A program made the translations under genes and the position numbers. A DNA stretch of 64,000 nucleotides, taken from NCBI RefSeq assembly GCF_016583765.1, contig NZ_NRRR01000005.1, positions 62,001 to 126,000 of the forward strand. The letters run 5' to 3'. Every line of letters starts with the position of its first letter. The first letter of the stretch is position 1. The notes under the pieces are model-generated. The model had not been told where the DNA came from. It saw only the letters and a program-made list of their open reading frames with translations, and did not search any database. Positions 28,752-39,705 of the stretch are shown here, one piece after another. Source of the stretch: Chromatium weissei (GTDB lineage Bacteria > Pseudomonadota > Gammaproteobacteria > Chromatiales > Chromatiaceae).

Positions 28752-30299
28752 ATGTTTGAAGCAACAAAAGTCGGTCGCTCAGTCAGTAAAGACGATTATC
28801 GAGAGCAGCAAGAAGAATTGCGCACACAATTATTAATTGCCCAGCGCGATCTAAAAGATGCCAAGGTGCCATTAATTATACTGATTTCTGGAGTGGAAGC
28901 CGCCGGAAAAGGTGAAGTTGTCAATCGCCTGAATGAATGGCTAGATACACGCGGCGTTCAAACATTTGCCTTCTGGAATGAATCTGATGAAGAACGCGAG
29001 CGACCACACTATTGGCGCTTTTGGCGTGCATTACCTGCTCGCGGCGACATTTCAATTCTATTTGGTGGCTGGTATCAAACACCAATTGAATACCGATTCA
29101 AAGGTCAATGCACCGATGCAGAATTGGATAGCGAATTAAATCGTATTGTCGATTTTGAACGAATGCTCATTCAAGATGGCGCGCTGGTGCTCAAATTCTG
29201 GTTTCATCTGTCCGAATCCGATCAAAAACTTCGATTAAAAGAATTATCACGCGATGACAAAAGCCGCTGGAAAATGTTGCCGGATAAAAGCAAGTTTTCC
29301 GAACATTACGCCGCATTTGAACAGGTTGCAGAACGCGTCATTTTGCATACGGATCGCGGCAATTCACCTTGGTATCTTATTGAAGCAGCGAATAGTCGTT
29401 ATCGTGATCTCACCGTTGGCAAAACGCTGCTTCATGCCATTCGTTCACGACTTGCAGAATCAATGCGCACCGAGGACACCCCGCAGCCATTGATTAGTCC
29501 TGAATTACCGAGCAGTGCCAGCGCCCAAATTACACTGCTTGATCAATTGGATTTATCGCTTGCAATTTCGCGCAACGATTACAAACACGAATTAAAAAAG
29601 CTGCAAACAGAAATCAATGAACTGGCATGGCTGGCACACAATCAAAAACGTTCTACTGTATTAATGTTTGAAGGCGTTGATGCGGGTGGAAAGGGCGGCG
29701 CAATTCGACGAATTACCAATAGCATTGATGCGCGGTTATATCGTGCAATTCCAGTAGCAGCGCCAACGGATGAAGAAAAAGCGCATCATTATTTATGGCG
29801 CTTTTGGCGGCATATTCCTCGCGCTGGATTCATTACACTTTATGACCGTTCTTGGTATGGACGCGTTTTAGTTGAACGTGTTGAAGGCTTTGCAACAGAT
29901 GCTGAATGGCGACGCGCTTACGCAGAGATCAATCAGTTCGAAGAGCAGTTGGTTGATCGCGGCGTGATTCTACTCAAATTTTGGTTACACATCAGTCAAG
30001 AAGAGCAATTGAAACGCTTCAAAGATCGTGAAGATGTGCCATATAAACGCTATAAAATTACTGCAGATGATTGGCGCAATCGTGAAAAATGGCCGCAATA
30101 TAAAGAAGCCGTGAATGAAATGGTTGCCCGCACCAGCACCAAACATGCCGCATGGACGCTGGTTGAAGGCAATGATAAACCCTATGCGCGAATTAAAGTT
30201 TTGCGCACCATTTGCGATACGCTTATGCGAGAATTGAAAACAGAAACAACACCTGTTTCCGGTTATATTTCTTATGGCGAAAAGCGCGGCGACGAATAA
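28752..30299 (+). CDS. pap: Polyphosphate:AMP phosphotransferase (double PPK2 domain)
   Basis: 515 residues with two PPK2-type kinase domains. Domain 1 has the P-loop GVEAAGKGE at about 39-47; domain 2 has GVDAGGKGG at about 316-324 and the lid/Walker B region TLYDRSWYGRVLVERVEGF. Two-domain PPK2 enzymes (class II) transfer phosphate from polyphosphate to AMP to make ADP. GGAGAAGG lies before the ATG. Both domains look intact, but in studied members mainly the C-terminal domain is active. Confidence 0.92.
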   Translation: MFEATKVGRSVSKDDYREQQEELRTQLLIAQRDLKDAKVPLIILISGVEAAGKGEVVNRLNEWLDTRGVQTFAFWNESDEERERPHYWRFWRALPARGDISILFGGWYQTPIEYRFKGQCTDAELDSELNRIVDFERMLIQDGALVLKFWFHLSESDQKLRLKELSRDDKSRWKMLPDKSKFSEHYAAFEQVAERVILHTDRGNSPWYLIEAANSRYRDLTVGKTLLHAIRSRLAESMRTEDTPQPLISPELPSSASAQITLLDQLDLSLAISRNDYKHELKKLQTEINELAWLAHNQKRSTVLMFEGVDAGGKGGAIRRITNSIDARLYRAIPVAAPTDEEKAHHYLWRFWRHIPRAGFITLYDRSWYGRVLVERVEGFATDAEWRRAYAEINQFEEQLVDRGVILLKFWLHISQEEQLKRFKDREDVPYKRYKITADDWRNREKWPQYKEAVNEMVARTSTKHAAWTLVEGNDKPYARIKVLRTICDTLMRELKTETTPVSGYISYGEKRGDE

Positions 30300-30337
30300 A
30301 AAAACATGAACACTTCACTAAAATAGGTGGCTACAGC

Positions 30338-30703
30338 ATGATCTGGAAACTATTGTTCATGCTGGCGCTACTATTCACCGTTTATCAAATGGTGCGAAGA
30401 AAATGGCGCAGTGCGATTGGAATTGAAACGCCATTCGCTGCATCGCCAGAAATACGCCGTTTAGCAACCGCAATACTGGTGGTTATGGGATTGGGAATAG
30501 TGGTGCATTTTGTGCTGAATTGGCAGGATGCGCACGAAGTGATTCGTGTGCAGGTGGTGAATGCGAATACTGGGCAATTAACGCTGTATCAGGTGCAACG
30601 CGGAAGTATTGAAGGTCGACATTTTCGCACGACTGATGGGCGTGAAATTCGTATGGCAGATGTAGAAAGAATGGTTATTTTGCCGCTGGCAACGAATGAT
30701 TAA
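30338..30703 (+). CDS. Small membrane protein of unknown function
   Basis: 121 residues from the ATG at 30338, preceded by AGGTGG. Two membrane helices (about 3-18 and 44-66) flank a short basic loop (RRKWRS), then a C-terminal soluble strand-rich part (IRVQVVNANTGQLTLYQVQRGSIEGRHFRTTDG). No family recognised. It follows the polyphosphate enzyme by 38 bases and may be co-transcribed. Confidence 0.6.
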   Translation: MIWKLLFMLALLFTVYQMVRRKWRSAIGIETPFAASPEIRRLATAILVVMGLGIVVHFVLNWQDAHEVIRVQVVNANTGQLTLYQVQRGSIEGRHFRTTDGREIRMADVERMVILPLATND

Positions 30704-30716
30704 ATGCAATTAACAG

Positions 30717-31232
30717 CTAGAAATGAATGCCAATTCCACCGCCAATGCGTCCACCGCCACCACTGATACCAATGCTAATAAAGGGCCAAATGAAAATTGG
30801 ATAACCTGGATCATTTACTGGTAATGGTTCCGGCCATAAGCGCACCGCAGCTTCATCAAGTAATGGCGTTTGCCACAGCTCGCGCAAACGCCCAGTTGCT
30901 GTCAATTGCCGTCCCACGGGAATATCCATCGAATTGAAATGGTGATGACGCACACGAAAACGTCCCAATGGTGAATTGTTGATTTCAGGTTGTCCGCAGG
31001 AATCCAGCGGATATGCGATGACTTCTAATTCGTTGGCGTTATTCGTTTCTTCAGTCACGATGCCGCCCCAACTCACGACTTGATCTTCTTCATGTTTATT
31101 TTTTGCGACGGTCGCTGGTGTCAATTGAAGATTGCCAACGGGTTTGAAACAAACGCGATGCGCACTGCAACCACTGATGACGCTGCTTGTGAATAGCAGC
31201 GTCAGTAGATGTGAATGAAATGCGTCGTTCAC
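30717..31232 (-). CDS. Slp-family outer-membrane lipoprotein
   Basis: 171 residues. A short hydrophobic N-terminus and a lipobox-like ISGC precede the Slp-family core: VVSWGGIVTEETNNANELEVIAYPLDSCGQPE and GRFRVRHHHF. Slp is a starvation- or acid-induced outer-membrane lipoprotein of Gammaproteobacteria with no known enzymatic role. The C-terminus is unusually hydrophobic and glycine-rich (SIGISGGGGRIGGGIGIHF). It converges with the gene at 30338-30703, 13 bases apart. Confidence 0.78.
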   Translation of the reverse strand: MNDAFHSHLLTLLFTSSVISGCSAHRVCFKPVGNLQLTPATVAKNKHEEDQVVSWGGIVTEETNNANELEVIAYPLDSCGQPEINNSPLGRFRVRHHHFNSMDIPVGRQLTATGRLRELWQTPLLDEAAVRLWPEPLPVNDPGYPIFIWPFISIGISGGGGRIGGGIGIHF

Positions 31233-31241
31233 AGTGAGTTG

Positions 31242-31442
31242 TTAACGCGCTTGACGATAACCATCCATTTCTTCTAATGATAGATGTCGCGCTTCGTCTT
31301 CAAGCATGACCGGAATATCATCACGAATGGGATAGGCTAGTTGTGCGGAGAGTGAAATCAATTCACCGCGAGCAGAATCAAAAATCAATGCGCCTTTGGT
31401 GACTGGGCACACGAGAATTTCAAGCAGTTTTTTATCAAACAT
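31242..31442 (-). CDS. Trm112 / YcaR family protein
   Basis: 66 residues: [39 protein letters not shown] and the EEARHL-type tail of YcaR/Trm112 proteins. Bacterial members are small zinc-ribbon-like proteins, often beside LPS genes, and some activate methyltransferases. Only one Cys remains in this copy (CP), so a four-Cys zinc site is not present. The ATG at 31442 was chosen because it starts the conserved MFDKKLL; upstream reading overlaps cysG. Confidence 0.85.
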   Translation of the reverse strand: MFDKKLLEILVCPVTKGALIFDSARGELISLSAQLAYPIRDDIPVMLEDEARHLSLEEMDGYRQAR

Positions 31443-31470
31443 GGTTATTCCTGTGTTGAAAAATAAGTTG

Positions 31471-32880
31471 TCAGTTGTCAGTCGTTGAAGTGTGTTTCGG
31501 TGGAGTAAACCAATTGAGTTTGTCGCGTAAACTGACGACTTCGCCGACAATTAATAATGTGGGTGGTTGCGGTGGATCAGCGGTCACCAATTCCAAAATG
31601 GTGGCAAGTGTTCCGGTATAAACGCGCTGTTGATGCGTGGTTCCCTGTTGAATTAACGCAATTGGCATTGTTGATGCGACGCCGTGTGCAAGCAGTTGTT
31701 CAACAATAATGGGTAATCCAATTAAACCCATATAAAACACGACGGTTTGATTGGGTTGCGCCAGCGCCGGCCAATTGATGTTAATCGTGCCGTCTTTCAA
31801 ATGACCGGTAACAAAAATAACCGATTGCGCGTAATCACGATGCGTTAGCGGAATTCCGGCGTAAGCGGAGCATCCGGAGGCGGCGGTGATGCCCGGAATG
31901 ACCTGAAACGGCACACCTTCGGCAGCCAGCGTGTCGATCTCCTCGCCGCCGCGTCCGAAAATAAACGGATCGCCACCTTTGAGCCGCAACACGCGATGTC
32001 CGTCTTTGGCGAGATCAGCGAGCAGTTGATTGATTTCCTCTTGCCGCATCGCGTGATGATTGCGTTCTTTGCCGACATAAATTCGCCGGGCATCGCGTCG
32101 CGTCATCTGCAAAATCGGTTCGGCGACCAGCCGGTCATACACGACGACATCCGCTTGCTGCATCAGCCGCAAGGCGCGAAACGTCAACAAATCTGGATCG
32201 CCCGGGCCAGCGCCGACCAAATACACCTCGCCCATTTCGACGTTCTGCGCATTCGCTGTCAGCTCGCGTTCAATCACCGCTTCAGCATCGGCAAATTGTC
32301 CCGCAAAAATGCGCTCGGCAACTGCGCCCTGTAACACGCGATCCCAAAACCGTCGCCGGTCGCGCTGCTCGGTAAATTGCAATTTCACGCGCTGTCGATA
32401 ACGCCCCGCCAATGCCGCCAAACGTCCATAACCCGCAGGAATTAGCGATTCCAACCGAGTGCGCAGCATTCGCGCCAGCACCGGCGAAGCGCGTCCGCTC
32501 GAAACCGCAATCGTCACGGGCGAGCGGTCGATAATCGACGGCAGCAAAAAGGTGCAGGCATCGGGATCATCGACCACGTTGACCGGAATTTCCGCTGCCG
32601 TTGCCAGCGCCGCAATGTGACGATTGACCGCTGCATCATCCGTCGCTGCGATAATCAAGCGGTTACCGGCAAGATCACTCGGTAAAAAATTCCGTGCGCA
32701 GTGCTGCATGGTTCCGGCGGTCACCTGCGCCGCCAGTGCTTCACCGAGCACCGGCGCAACCAGTTTGATCGCCGCACCACTTCGCAACAGGCTGCCAGCT
32801 TTTCGCGCTGCCGTCGCACCACCACCGACGATCAAACACGGCTTGTCCTGAAGATCGAGAAAGATCGGAATAAATTCCAT
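31471..32880 (-). CDS. cysG: Siroheme synthase (trifunctional)
   Basis: 469 residues. The N-terminal part (1-200) is the precorrin-2 dehydrogenase/ferrochelatase with NAD loop [15 protein letters not shown] and [14 protein letters not shown]; from about 212 the uroporphyrinogen-III methyltransferase begins with [19 protein letters not shown], then [16 protein letters not shown] and [20 protein letters not shown]. It makes siroheme from uroporphyrinogen III for sulfite and nitrite reductases, and in phototrophs also drains the tetrapyrrole pool. Start at 32880 aligns with Escherichia coli CysG; an ATG at 32898 is in frame. GC content drops sharply after about 31.85 kb. Confidence 0.95.
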   Translation of the reverse strand: MEFIPIFLDLQDKPCLIVGGGATAARKAGSLLRSGAAIKLVAPVLGEALAAQVTAGTMQHCARNFLPSDLAGNRLIIAATDDAAVNRHIAALATAAEIPVNVVDDPDACTFLLPSIIDRSPVTIAVSSGRASPVLARMLRTRLESLIPAGYGRLAALAGRYRQRVKLQFTEQRDRRRFWDRVLQGAVAERIFAGQFADAEAVIERELTANAQNVEMGEVYLVGAGPGDPDLLTFRALRLMQQADVVVYDRLVAEPILQMTRRDARRIYVGKERNHHAMRQEEINQLLADLAKDGHRVLRLKGGDPFIFGRGGEEIDTLAAEGVPFQVIPGITAASGCSAYAGIPLTHRDYAQSVIFVTGHLKDGTININWPALAQPNQTVVFYMGLIGLPIIVEQLLAHGVASTMPIALIQQGTTHQQRVYTGTLATILELVTADPPQPPTLLIVGEVVSLRDKLNWFTPPKHTSTTDN

Positions 32881-32976
32881 GTCAATGTCCGTTATCAAAG
32901 GCTTGCAAGAGCGTTGAGTTGCTTCACTAATGCTTTTAATATACTCAATTATCTAGTGTTTTGGTAGGACAACCAC

Positions 32977-33300
32977 GTGCTTAACGAGATCGATTCCGAG
33001 TCATTACAACAGCGACTGATCGCGGGCGAGTCGCTGCTTTTGGTGGACATTCGCAGCTCCGGCGAACGGTTACAGGGCGCAATTCCTCACGCGCTGCCGA
33101 TACCGATGCACACCATTCCATTGCGACTCAGCGAATTGCCGAAAAATCAGGATGTGGTGCTTTATTGTCACAGCGGCGCACGTTCATATCAGGCTTGCGT
33201 TTATCTGCTGCAACAGGGCTATGACCGCGTGTTCAATCTGCGCGGCGGCATCATCGCGTGGGCGCGGCATGGCTTTCCGATTGAACATCCGACTGCGTAA
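32977..33300 (+). CDS. Rhodanese-domain protein
   Basis: 107 residues from a GTG start, single rhodanese domain. The active-site loop is CHSGARS with the catalytic Cys, followed by LRGGIIAWARHGFPIE. Such proteins handle persulfide sulfur. Divergent from cysG, a sulfur-assimilation gene. No signal peptide. A terminator follows. Confidence 0.9.
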   Translation: MLNEIDSESLQQRLIAGESLLLVDIRSSGERLQGAIPHALPIPMHTIPLRLSELPKNQDVVLYCHSGARSYQACVYLLQQGYDRVFNLRGGIIAWARHGFPIEHPTA

Positions 33301-33332
33301 CTGCTCGCCGTTTTTTCACTGATTTCCGCGCT

Positions 33333-33357
33333 GCCCCACGCTCGCTGGGGCATTTTT
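33333..33357 (+). terminator. Rho-independent terminator after the rhodanese gene
   Basis: GCCCCA and TGGGGC arms with a 7-base loop, then ATTTTT, 33 bases after the rhodanese stop and just before purL. Confidence 0.7.
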
Positions 33358-33379
33358 CACCATTCCAGAGTATTTGCCG

Positions 33380-36300
33380 ATGTTGGTTCTTCATGGCGCA
33401 CCCGCCCTTTCCGAATTTCGTCTTCGCAAACTTGCCGACCGCCTGAGCGAGCACACGCAAACGCCGCTGCAAGTGCGCGCCGTTTATGTGCATTTTGCTG
33501 AATTAAAAGAAAATTTAAGCGCCAGCGAGCATGAAATTCTCACGCGATTGGTGATTGATCCCGCGCCGCAACCAGCGCATTACGTCGCCACCGCATCAGC
33601 AGCACTCGACACCGAGCTGCTGCTCGTCATTCCGCGTCTCGGCACGATTTCGCCGTGGTCATCCAAAGCCACCGACATCGCCCACAACTGCGGACTGAAT
33701 AAAATCAAACGCTTGGAGCGCGGCATTGCCTATTTCTTCAGTGGCGTGACCGCCGACCAACTGCACGTCATCGCGCCGCTGTTGCACGACCGCATGACGG
33801 AAACCGTGCTGTTTGATCTGAATTCCGCGCAGCAGTTATTTGCGAAAACCGCTCCGCGTCCGTTGCAACGCATTGATTTTTTACACGGTGGTCGCGCCGC
33901 GCTGCTCGCTGCGAATACCGAGCTGGGATTGGCGCTGGCGGAGGACGAAATTGACTATCTCGCCGCCAGCTTCACCGCGCTGAAACGTGATCCGACCGAT
34001 GTCGAGCTGATGATGTTTGCGCAGGCCAATTCCGAGCACTGCCGTCACAAAATTTTCAACGCCGACTGGATCATCGACGGCGAGCGCCAGCCGCAATCGC
34101 TGTTTCAAATGATTCGTCACACCACCACGCAGTCACCGAACGGCGTGTTATCGGCGTACAGCGACAATGCCGCAGTGATGACTGGTGCGATTGGGCAGCG
34201 GTTTTTGCCCGACCCGGTGACTGGAATTTACGGCGAACACCCTGAACCGATTCACATTTTGATGAAGGTCGAAACGCACAATCATCCGACGGCAATTGCG
34301 CCACATGCCGGCGCGGCGACCGGCTCCGGCGGTGAAATTCGTGACGAGGGCGCGACCGGACGCGGAGCCAAACCCAAAGCTGGGCTGTGCGGATTTTCGG
34401 TATCGAATCTGCGCATTCCGGGTTTTGAACAGCCGTGGGAGGACGATTACGGCAAACCGGAGCGCATCGTGTCGGCGCTCGACATCATGCTGGACGGGCC
34501 ACTCGGCGCGGCGGCGTTTAACAACGAATTCGGTCGCCCAAATTTGACCGGCTATTTCCGCACGTTTGAGCAAACGATTCGCGTCGCCGACGGCACAGCG
34601 GAACGGCGCGGCTATCACAAGCCGATCATGCTGGCAGGCGGTTTGGGCAACATTCGCGCTGAACACGTTGCAAAACAGCCCTTTCATGCCGGAACACCGT
34701 TGATCGTGCTCGGCGGGCCGGCGCTGTTGATCGGACTCGGTGGCGGTGCGGCATCGAGCATGGCGGCGGGCAGTTCGGCGGAGAATTTAGATTTCGCCTC
34801 GGTGCAACGCGCCAATCCAGAAATGGAGCGGCGTTGTCAGGAAGTGATCGACCGCTGCTGGGCGCTGGGCGACGCGACACCGATTCTGTTTATTCACGAT
34901 GTCGGCGCGGGCGGTCTGTCGAACGCGTTGCCAGAATTGGTGCACGACGGCGGACGCGGCGGACAGTTTGAATTGCGTGAAGTGCCAAATGACGATTTGG
35001 GCATGTCGCCGCTGGAGATTTGGAGCAACGAGGCGCAGGAGCGGTATGTGCTGGCGATTGCGGCCGAGCGGCTGGCGCAATTCACCGCCATTTGTGAGCG
35101 CGAACGCTGTCCATTTGCGGTGGTCGGCACGGCGACGGAAGCGGCGGAATTGCAGTTGAATGATCGTCAATTCGGCGAGCGTCCGATTGAGATGCCGCTG
35201 GCGCTGCTGTTCGGCAAACCACCGAAAATGCTGCGTGAAATCAAACACCTCGCGCCAGCTTCGGCAGCGTTTGCGACTGCCGACCTCGATTTAACCGAAG
35301 CCATTCAGCGCGTTCTGCGCTTGCCGACCGTCGCCGATAAAACCTTTCTCATCACCATCGGCGACCGCAGCATCACTGGCTTGGTCGCCCGCGAGCAGAT
35401 GGTGGGCCCGTGGCAAATTCCAGTTGCGGATTGCGCGGTGACGCTCGCCGATTATCGCGGCTATCACGGCGAGGCGATGGCGCTCGGTGAACGCGCTCCG
35501 CTGGCGCTGCTCGATGCGCCAGCCGCCGGACGCATGGCGATTGGCGAGGCGGTGACCAATTTGGCAGCGACGCGCATCAATCAACTCGGTGACATCAAAT
35601 TGTCGGCAAATTGGATGGCGGCAGCCGGACATTCCGGTGAAGACGCTCGTCTGTTTGACACGGTTCGTGCCGTCGGTTTGGAGCTGTGTCCGGCGTTGGG
35701 CATTGCGATTCCGGTCGGCAAGGATTCGATGAGCATGAAAACGGTTTGGCATGACGCAGCCGGTGAACGCCGCGCCGTGACTGCGCCGTTGTCGTTGATT
35801 GTGTCCGCGTTTATGCCGGTCGCTGATGTGCGCCAAACCGTCACGCCGCAGTTGCGCACTGACACGGGCGCGACCGATTTGATTTTGATTGATTTGGGAC
35901 GCGGGCAAAATCGTCTCGGCGGTTCGGCGCTGGCGCAGGTTTACGGGCAGCTCGGCGACCGCGCACCCGATCTCGATCATGCTGATTTACTGAAACAATT
36001 TGTCGCCGCGCTGCGTGAATTACACGACTCGGCGCAGGTGTTGGCGTATCACGACCGTTCTGACGGCGGTTTGATTGTCACGGTGTTGGAAATGGCATTT
36101 GCCGGACGCTGCGGGATTGACCTTGACGGTGCGGCGCTCGGTGACGATTTGGTAGCGGCGCTGTTCAGTGAAGAATTGGGCGCGGTCATTCAAGTGCGCC
36201 GCGCTGACACGGCTGCGGTGCTGCAAACGTTGCGCAATCAGCAGCTTGGCGAGTGGAGTCGCGTGATCGGCGGCGTGAATGACTGCGATCAAATTCGGTT

Positions 36301-37279
36301 GCTGGGGCTGCCAGCAGAATTTGCCCTCAATCGCGCCGCGTTGCAGCAAATCTGGTCAGAAACCAGCTATCGGTTGCAGGCGCTCCGCGATCATCCCGAC
36401 TGCGCTGCCGAAGCCTTTGCGCGAATCACGGAGAATGATTCCGGTCTAAACGTGCAGTTGACCTTTGATCCAAATGACGACCTCGCCGCGCCGTTCATCG
36501 CTCGCGGAGCGCGACCCTTGATGGCGATTCTGCGCGAGCAGGGCGTGAACGGACAGATCGAAATGGCAGCAGCATTTCACGCGGCGGGCTTTGACTGCGT
36601 CGATGTGCATGTCTCAGACATCATCGCCGGACGCATCGCGCTGACGCAGTTTCGTGGACTGGTCGCTTGCGGCGGATTTTCCTACGGTGACGTGTTGGGC
36701 GCTGGCGCGGGTTGGGCGCACACCATTCGATTCAACAGTCGCGCACGCGATGAATTTCAAGCCTTTTTCGAGCGTTCCGACACCTTCACGCTCGGCGTGT
36801 GCAACGGCTGCCAAATGTTGTCGCAATTGCGCGAATTGATTCCCGGCGCGCAGCACTGGCCGCAATTTCTGCGCAATCGCTCGGAGCAATTCGAGGCGCG
36901 CACGACATTGGTCAAAATTCCACCATCGCCGTCACTCTTGTTAGCCGGAATGGCGGAATCACATTTACCCATTGCCGTTGCGCACGGTGAAGGTCGCGCC
37001 ACTTTCCGCGATGCCGCACATCTCGCTGCTGCCGCGCCGCAAATCGCGCTGCGGTATATCGAAAATGACGGTCAAATCGCCGAGCGTTATCCGGCCAATC
37101 CCAACGGTTCACCGAATGGAATTGCCGGACTAACCAGTGTTGACGGGCGCGTCACCATTATGATGCCGCATCCAGAACGCGTATTTCGCGCCGTGCAAAA
37201 CTCTTGGTATCCACCGGAATGGACTCAAGATGGCGGTTGGATGCGGTTATTTCGCAATGCGCGAGCGTGGGTTTCCTGA
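33380..37279 (+). CDS. purL: Phosphoribosylformylglycinamidine synthase, large type
   Basis: 1299 residues, fourth step of purine synthesis (FGAR + Gln + ATP to FGAM). The order is the single-chain gammaproteobacterial one: N-terminal PurS-like part, two AIRS-type ATP domains ([45 protein letters not shown] region), and a C-terminal glutamine amidotransferase from about residue 1035 with catalytic Cys in GVCNGCQML and His/Glu in PHPERVFR. Length is normal. I used the ATG at 33380 ([14 protein letters not shown]); a TTG two codons upstream is in frame. Confidence 0.97.
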   Translation: MLVLHGAPALSEFRLRKLADRLSEHTQTPLQVRAVYVHFAELKENLSASEHEILTRLVIDPAPQPAHYVATASAALDTELLLVIPRLGTISPWSSKATDIAHNCGLNKIKRLERGIAYFFSGVTADQLHVIAPLLHDRMTETVLFDLNSAQQLFAKTAPRPLQRIDFLHGGRAALLAANTELGLALAEDEIDYLAASFTALKRDPTDVELMMFAQANSEHCRHKIFNADWIIDGERQPQSLFQMIRHTTTQSPNGVLSAYSDNAAVMTGAIGQRFLPDPVTGIYGEHPEPIHILMKVETHNHPTAIAPHAGAATGSGGEIRDEGATGRGAKPKAGLCGFSVSNLRIPGFEQPWEDDYGKPERIVSALDIMLDGPLGAAAFNNEFGRPNLTGYFRTFEQTIRVADGTAERRGYHKPIMLAGGLGNIRAEHVAKQPFHAGTPLIVLGGPALLIGLGGGAASSMAAGSSAENLDFASVQRANPEMERRCQEVIDRCWALGDATPILFIHDVGAGGLSNALPELVHDGGRGGQFELREVPNDDLGMSPLEIWSNEAQERYVLAIAAERLAQFTAICERERCPFAVVGTATEAAELQLNDRQFGERPIEMPLALLFGKPPKMLREIKHLAPASAAFATADLDLTEAIQRVLRLPTVADKTFLITIGDRSITGLVAREQMVGPWQIPVADCAVTLADYRGYHGEAMALGERAPLALLDAPAAGRMAIGEAVTNLAATRINQLGDIKLSANWMAAAGHSGEDARLFDTVRAVGLELCPALGIAIPVGKDSMSMKTVWHDAAGERRAVTAPLSLIVSAFMPVADVRQTVTPQLRTDTGATDLILIDLGRGQNRLGGSALAQVYGQLGDRAPDLDHADLLKQFVAALRELHDSAQVLAYHDRSDGGLIVTVLEMAFAGRCGIDLDGAALGDDLVAALFSEELGAVIQVRRADTAAVLQTLRNQQLGEWSRVIGGVNDCDQIRLLGLPAEFALNRAALQQIWSETSYRLQALRDHPDCAAEAFARITENDSGLNVQLTFDPNDDLAAPFIARGARPLMAILREQGVNGQIEMAAAFHAAGFDCVDVHVSDIIAGRIALTQFRGLVACGGFSYGDVLGAGAGWAHTIRFNSRARDEFQAFFERSDTFTLGVCNGCQMLSQLRELIPGAQHWPQFLRNRSEQFEARTTLVKIPPSPSLLLAGMAESHLPIAVAHGEGRATFRDAAHLAAAAPQIALRYIENDGQIAERYPANPNGSPNGIAGLTSVDGRVTIMMPHPERVFRAVQNSWYPPEWTQDGGWMRLFRNARAWVS

Positions 37280-37323
37280 TATACAACAATCAAACGCGCA
37301 ATATGCACATTTGAGGTTGAACA

Positions 37324-37740
37324 ATGAAGTATTTATCACGAATGCTCTACGTCAGTCGTAGCAGTATTGGTTTGGATGATGACGCAGAACTGCAAAAGAT
37401 TCTGGAGGTATCACGGCGCAAAAATCCCGATTTAGACATCACCGGAATTCTCTGTGCTGGTGGCGGTCATTTCATTCAGATTTTAGAAGGGCCACAGGAA
37501 AATCTCATTCGATTATATGGCATTATTTTGGCAGACCCGCGCCATTATGATTCGGTATTGGTGGGAATTGCGCCGATTGAAAAACGCATTTTTCGTCATT
37601 GGTCAATGGGCTATCTTATTCATTCACCAGAGACCATGGAAGCCAATCGTAAAGAGCTATTAAACATCTGGCAGGGACGCTCCGAAGCGCGAGAACTGGT
37701 GAATATGATGAAACGCTTTTTAGAACAGCTTGATCGCTGA
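37324..37740 (+). CDS. BLUF-domain blue-light photoreceptor
   Basis: 138 residues, almost all one BLUF domain, which binds FAD and senses blue light. The key residues are in place: Tyr9 (RMLYVS), Asn34 (RRKNPDLDITG) and Gln52 (GHFIQILEGP), with a later Trp/Met pair in HWSMGY. No output domain is fused; the C-terminal about 40 residues are helical and probably mediate partner binding. Such short BLUF proteins work by interaction. It converges with a response-regulator gene, sharing a terminator. Confidence 0.93.
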   Translation: MKYLSRMLYVSRSSIGLDDDAELQKILEVSRRKNPDLDITGILCAGGGHFIQILEGPQENLIRLYGIILADPRHYDSVLVGIAPIEKRIFRHWSMGYLIHSPETMEANRKELLNIWQGRSEARELVNMMKRFLEQLDR

Positions 37741-37754
37741 TTCATAAAAAAAGA

Positions 37755-37778
37755 AACCCGCCATTTGGCGGGTTTTTT
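37755..37778. terminator. Bidirectional terminator between BLUF and response-regulator genes
   Basis: AACCCGCCA-tt-TGGCGGGTTTTTT: a 7-base perfect GC-rich stem with T-run on the right and A-run on the left, so it can serve both converging genes. Confidence 0.85.
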
Positions 37779-37803
37779 CATTCATGGATAAATAAAACGT
37801 GAA

Positions 37804-38862
37804 TTAAAGCGGCGGCACTCCCGCACTGCTTAAAACAAAATACACCGCTGCTGCTGCGCCCACGCCGAGCAGCGTTGCCAACACAAATAAACCGTATAAC
37901 AAACCATTTCCCTTTTGCGGCGTTTGTTGTTCCAGCGTTTGAATGGTTTGTTGCAGTTTAGTCACGGCCGCATCAACCGTATTTTTCGCATCACGATGCG
38001 CTTTTAATAGCAATGCGTTTTCGTCAATTGGTGTCGCCGTATTGACAACTGGTGCGGCTGATTGATGTTCGCGTAGCCGCTGCTCCATCAAAACCACAAT
38101 CTGTGTCCGTTCATTATCGAGACTGCGTTTGAGCAAATCCGGCAGGGTTTCTGTCGATAAACGCGTTGATAAGGCTTGTAAATCTGCAAATGTCGGTCCC
38201 TGCGGAGCGGGCGCTGAAGCCGTTGGCGCAGGCACTGCGGTGGCCGCTGCAGCAAGTTGCGCAGCATCGAGCATACGCTGCATTTCGCGCAGTAATTCAT
38301 TCGATAATTCATTACGCAAATCATTTAATAATGGCATTGCTAATGCGGCAAGATGTTCGTCAATCACCGCTAAAATTGTGCTTTCAGAAAGCTGAGGTGT
38401 GACTGCAGGCGCTGGTTCAATAGGCGTAACAATCGGTGATGCAATTGAAGTCGAAGTTGGCGATTCAATGGCTGGTGCTGCTGGAATTTCTGTCGTATCC
38501 AATTGCGCACGAAGGCGATCAAGAATATCCGATAATAAATCGGCTGCTGCAGATTTAGGCAGAATACCGAACACGCCTTTTTCATTCGCAGTTGCCACAA
38601 AATCTGCATCTTCATGTGAGGTGCACATGACAATTGGAATTGATGCAGTGCGCGGGTCTTTACGAATCACTTCCAGTGCTTCAAATCCGTTTAAGCCGGG
38701 CATCATGTGATCCATTAAAATTGCATTCGGCAATTGCGTTTTTAGAAATTCAAATGCCGATTCAGCGCAGTCGGCTGTTTCAACATCAATTCCGTGCCGT
38801 TGCAATTGCAGTCGCAGCGCATAACGGGCAGATTTTGAATCGTCAACTAAAAGTATTTTCAT
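37804..38862 (-). CDS. Response regulator with C-terminal membrane anchor
   Basis: 352 residues. A receiver domain fills 1-120 (ILLVDDSKSARYALR, phosphoacceptor Asp in AILMDHMMPGLNG, later VMCTSHEDADF and the Lys in LPKSA). A Pro/Ala-rich linker follows, then a long helical middle part and a C-terminal transmembrane helix (about 327-348). A membrane-anchored receiver without DNA-binding domain suggests a role in local protein interactions, for example motility or polarity. The start at the ATG at 38862 begins exactly at the receiver strand; the longer reading from 38901 adds an unconserved hydrophobic stretch. Confidence 0.85.
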   Translation of the reverse strand: MKILLVDDSKSARYALRLQLQRHGIDVETADCAESAFEFLKTQLPNAILMDHMMPGLNGFEALEVIRKDPRTASIPIVMCTSHEDADFVATANEKGVFGILPKSAAADLLSDILDRLRAQLDTTEIPAAPAIESPTSTSIASPIVTPIEPAPAVTPQLSESTILAVIDEHLAALAMPLLNDLRNELSNELLREMQRMLDAAQLAAAATAVPAPTASAPAPQGPTFADLQALSTRLSTETLPDLLKRSLDNERTQIVVLMEQRLREHQSAAPVVNTATPIDENALLLKAHRDAKNTVDAAVTKLQQTIQTLEQQTPQKGNGLLYGLFVLATLLGVGAAAAVYFVLSSAGVPPL

Positions 38863-38956
38863 TGGAAATAAGACCGTGATTGTTATGAATGGATTAAACA
38901 TGTGGCGCTATACCAGCCGCCGGATAGAAAGCGATTTGCAGTTTAGTGATGTATCA

Positions 38957-39670
38957 TCATTCGCTGCAAGTGATGACGTTTGTGAATGTCATTTTCAGTG
39001 CTGCTTGTTCGAGCAGTTCAATGTTGAGTTGTGCTGCAATGTGTGACGCATCAATTGCTGTATTCCACGATACAAGACCGAAACAGGGCGCAGCAATTAA
39101 TTCATTTAATGTCGTTAAATTGGCATTGAGCGCCAGCATATTTGAATCAATTTGATTGCCAATCCAACCAATGAAATGTGCGCCGCTGGCGTGAATACTT
39201 TCGACAGTTAATAGTGCGTGATTGATGCAGCCGAGTTTGAGACCGATCACTAAAATCACGGGAAGTTTCAGCGCCAGCGCGAGATCACTGACAAATTGCG
39301 TGGATGTGAGCGGTACGCGCCAGCCGCCAACGCCTTCGACAATTACGATATTCGCTGTTGCTGCCAGTGTTCGATAAGCCTTGATAATTCTCGCAAAATC
39401 AATCGTTTCACCGAGTTGCGCGGCGGCTAAATGTGGTGCGAGCGGCGGTGCAAACGCATAAGGATTCACCAACGTGTAGGGTTCGCGGTGACTGCTCTGC
39501 GCCAGCAATTGCAGCGCATCGGCGTTGCGTAAACCTTCCGGTGTGACTGCGCAGCCCGAGGCGATGGGTTTCATGCCGAGAACGTGCCAGTTCCGTTGTT
39601 GCAGCGCCGCCATCACGCCGAGGCTGATGGTGGTTTTGCCGCAATCGGTGTCAGTTCCGGTGATGAACAT
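38957..39670 (-). CDS. bioD: Dethiobiotin synthetase
   Basis: 237 residues. The P-loop is GTDTDCGKT at the very start, then MKPIASGC and VEGVGGWRVPL, family features of BioD, which closes the ureido ring of dethiobiotin using ATP and CO2. It is the last gene of bioH-bioC-bioD, 11 bases after bioC. bioA, bioB and bioF are not in the window. The overlapping repeat-like segment near 39680 lies just before the gene. Confidence 0.93.
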   Translation of the reverse strand: MFITGTDTDCGKTTISLGVMAALQQRNWHVLGMKPIASGCAVTPEGLRNADALQLLAQSSHREPYTLVNPYAFAPPLAPHLAAAQLGETIDFARIIKAYRTLAATANIVIVEGVGGWRVPLTSTQFVSDLALALKLPVILVIGLKLGCINHALLTVESIHASGAHFIGWIGNQIDSNMLALNANLTTLNELIAAPCFGLVSWNTAIDASHIAAQLNIELLEQAALKMTFTNVITCSE

Positions 39671-39676
39671 TTTTTT

Positions 39677-39705
39677 AGTTGTCAGTTATCAGTTGGCAGT
39701 CGGCA
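39677..39705. repeat. Copy of a dispersed CAACTGATAACTGACAAC-type repeat
   Basis: AGTTGTCAGTTATCAGTTGGCAG occurs here at the bioC-bioD junction. The same word is seen at 31466-31488 and as a tandem array at 45332-45366. Confidence 0.5.
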
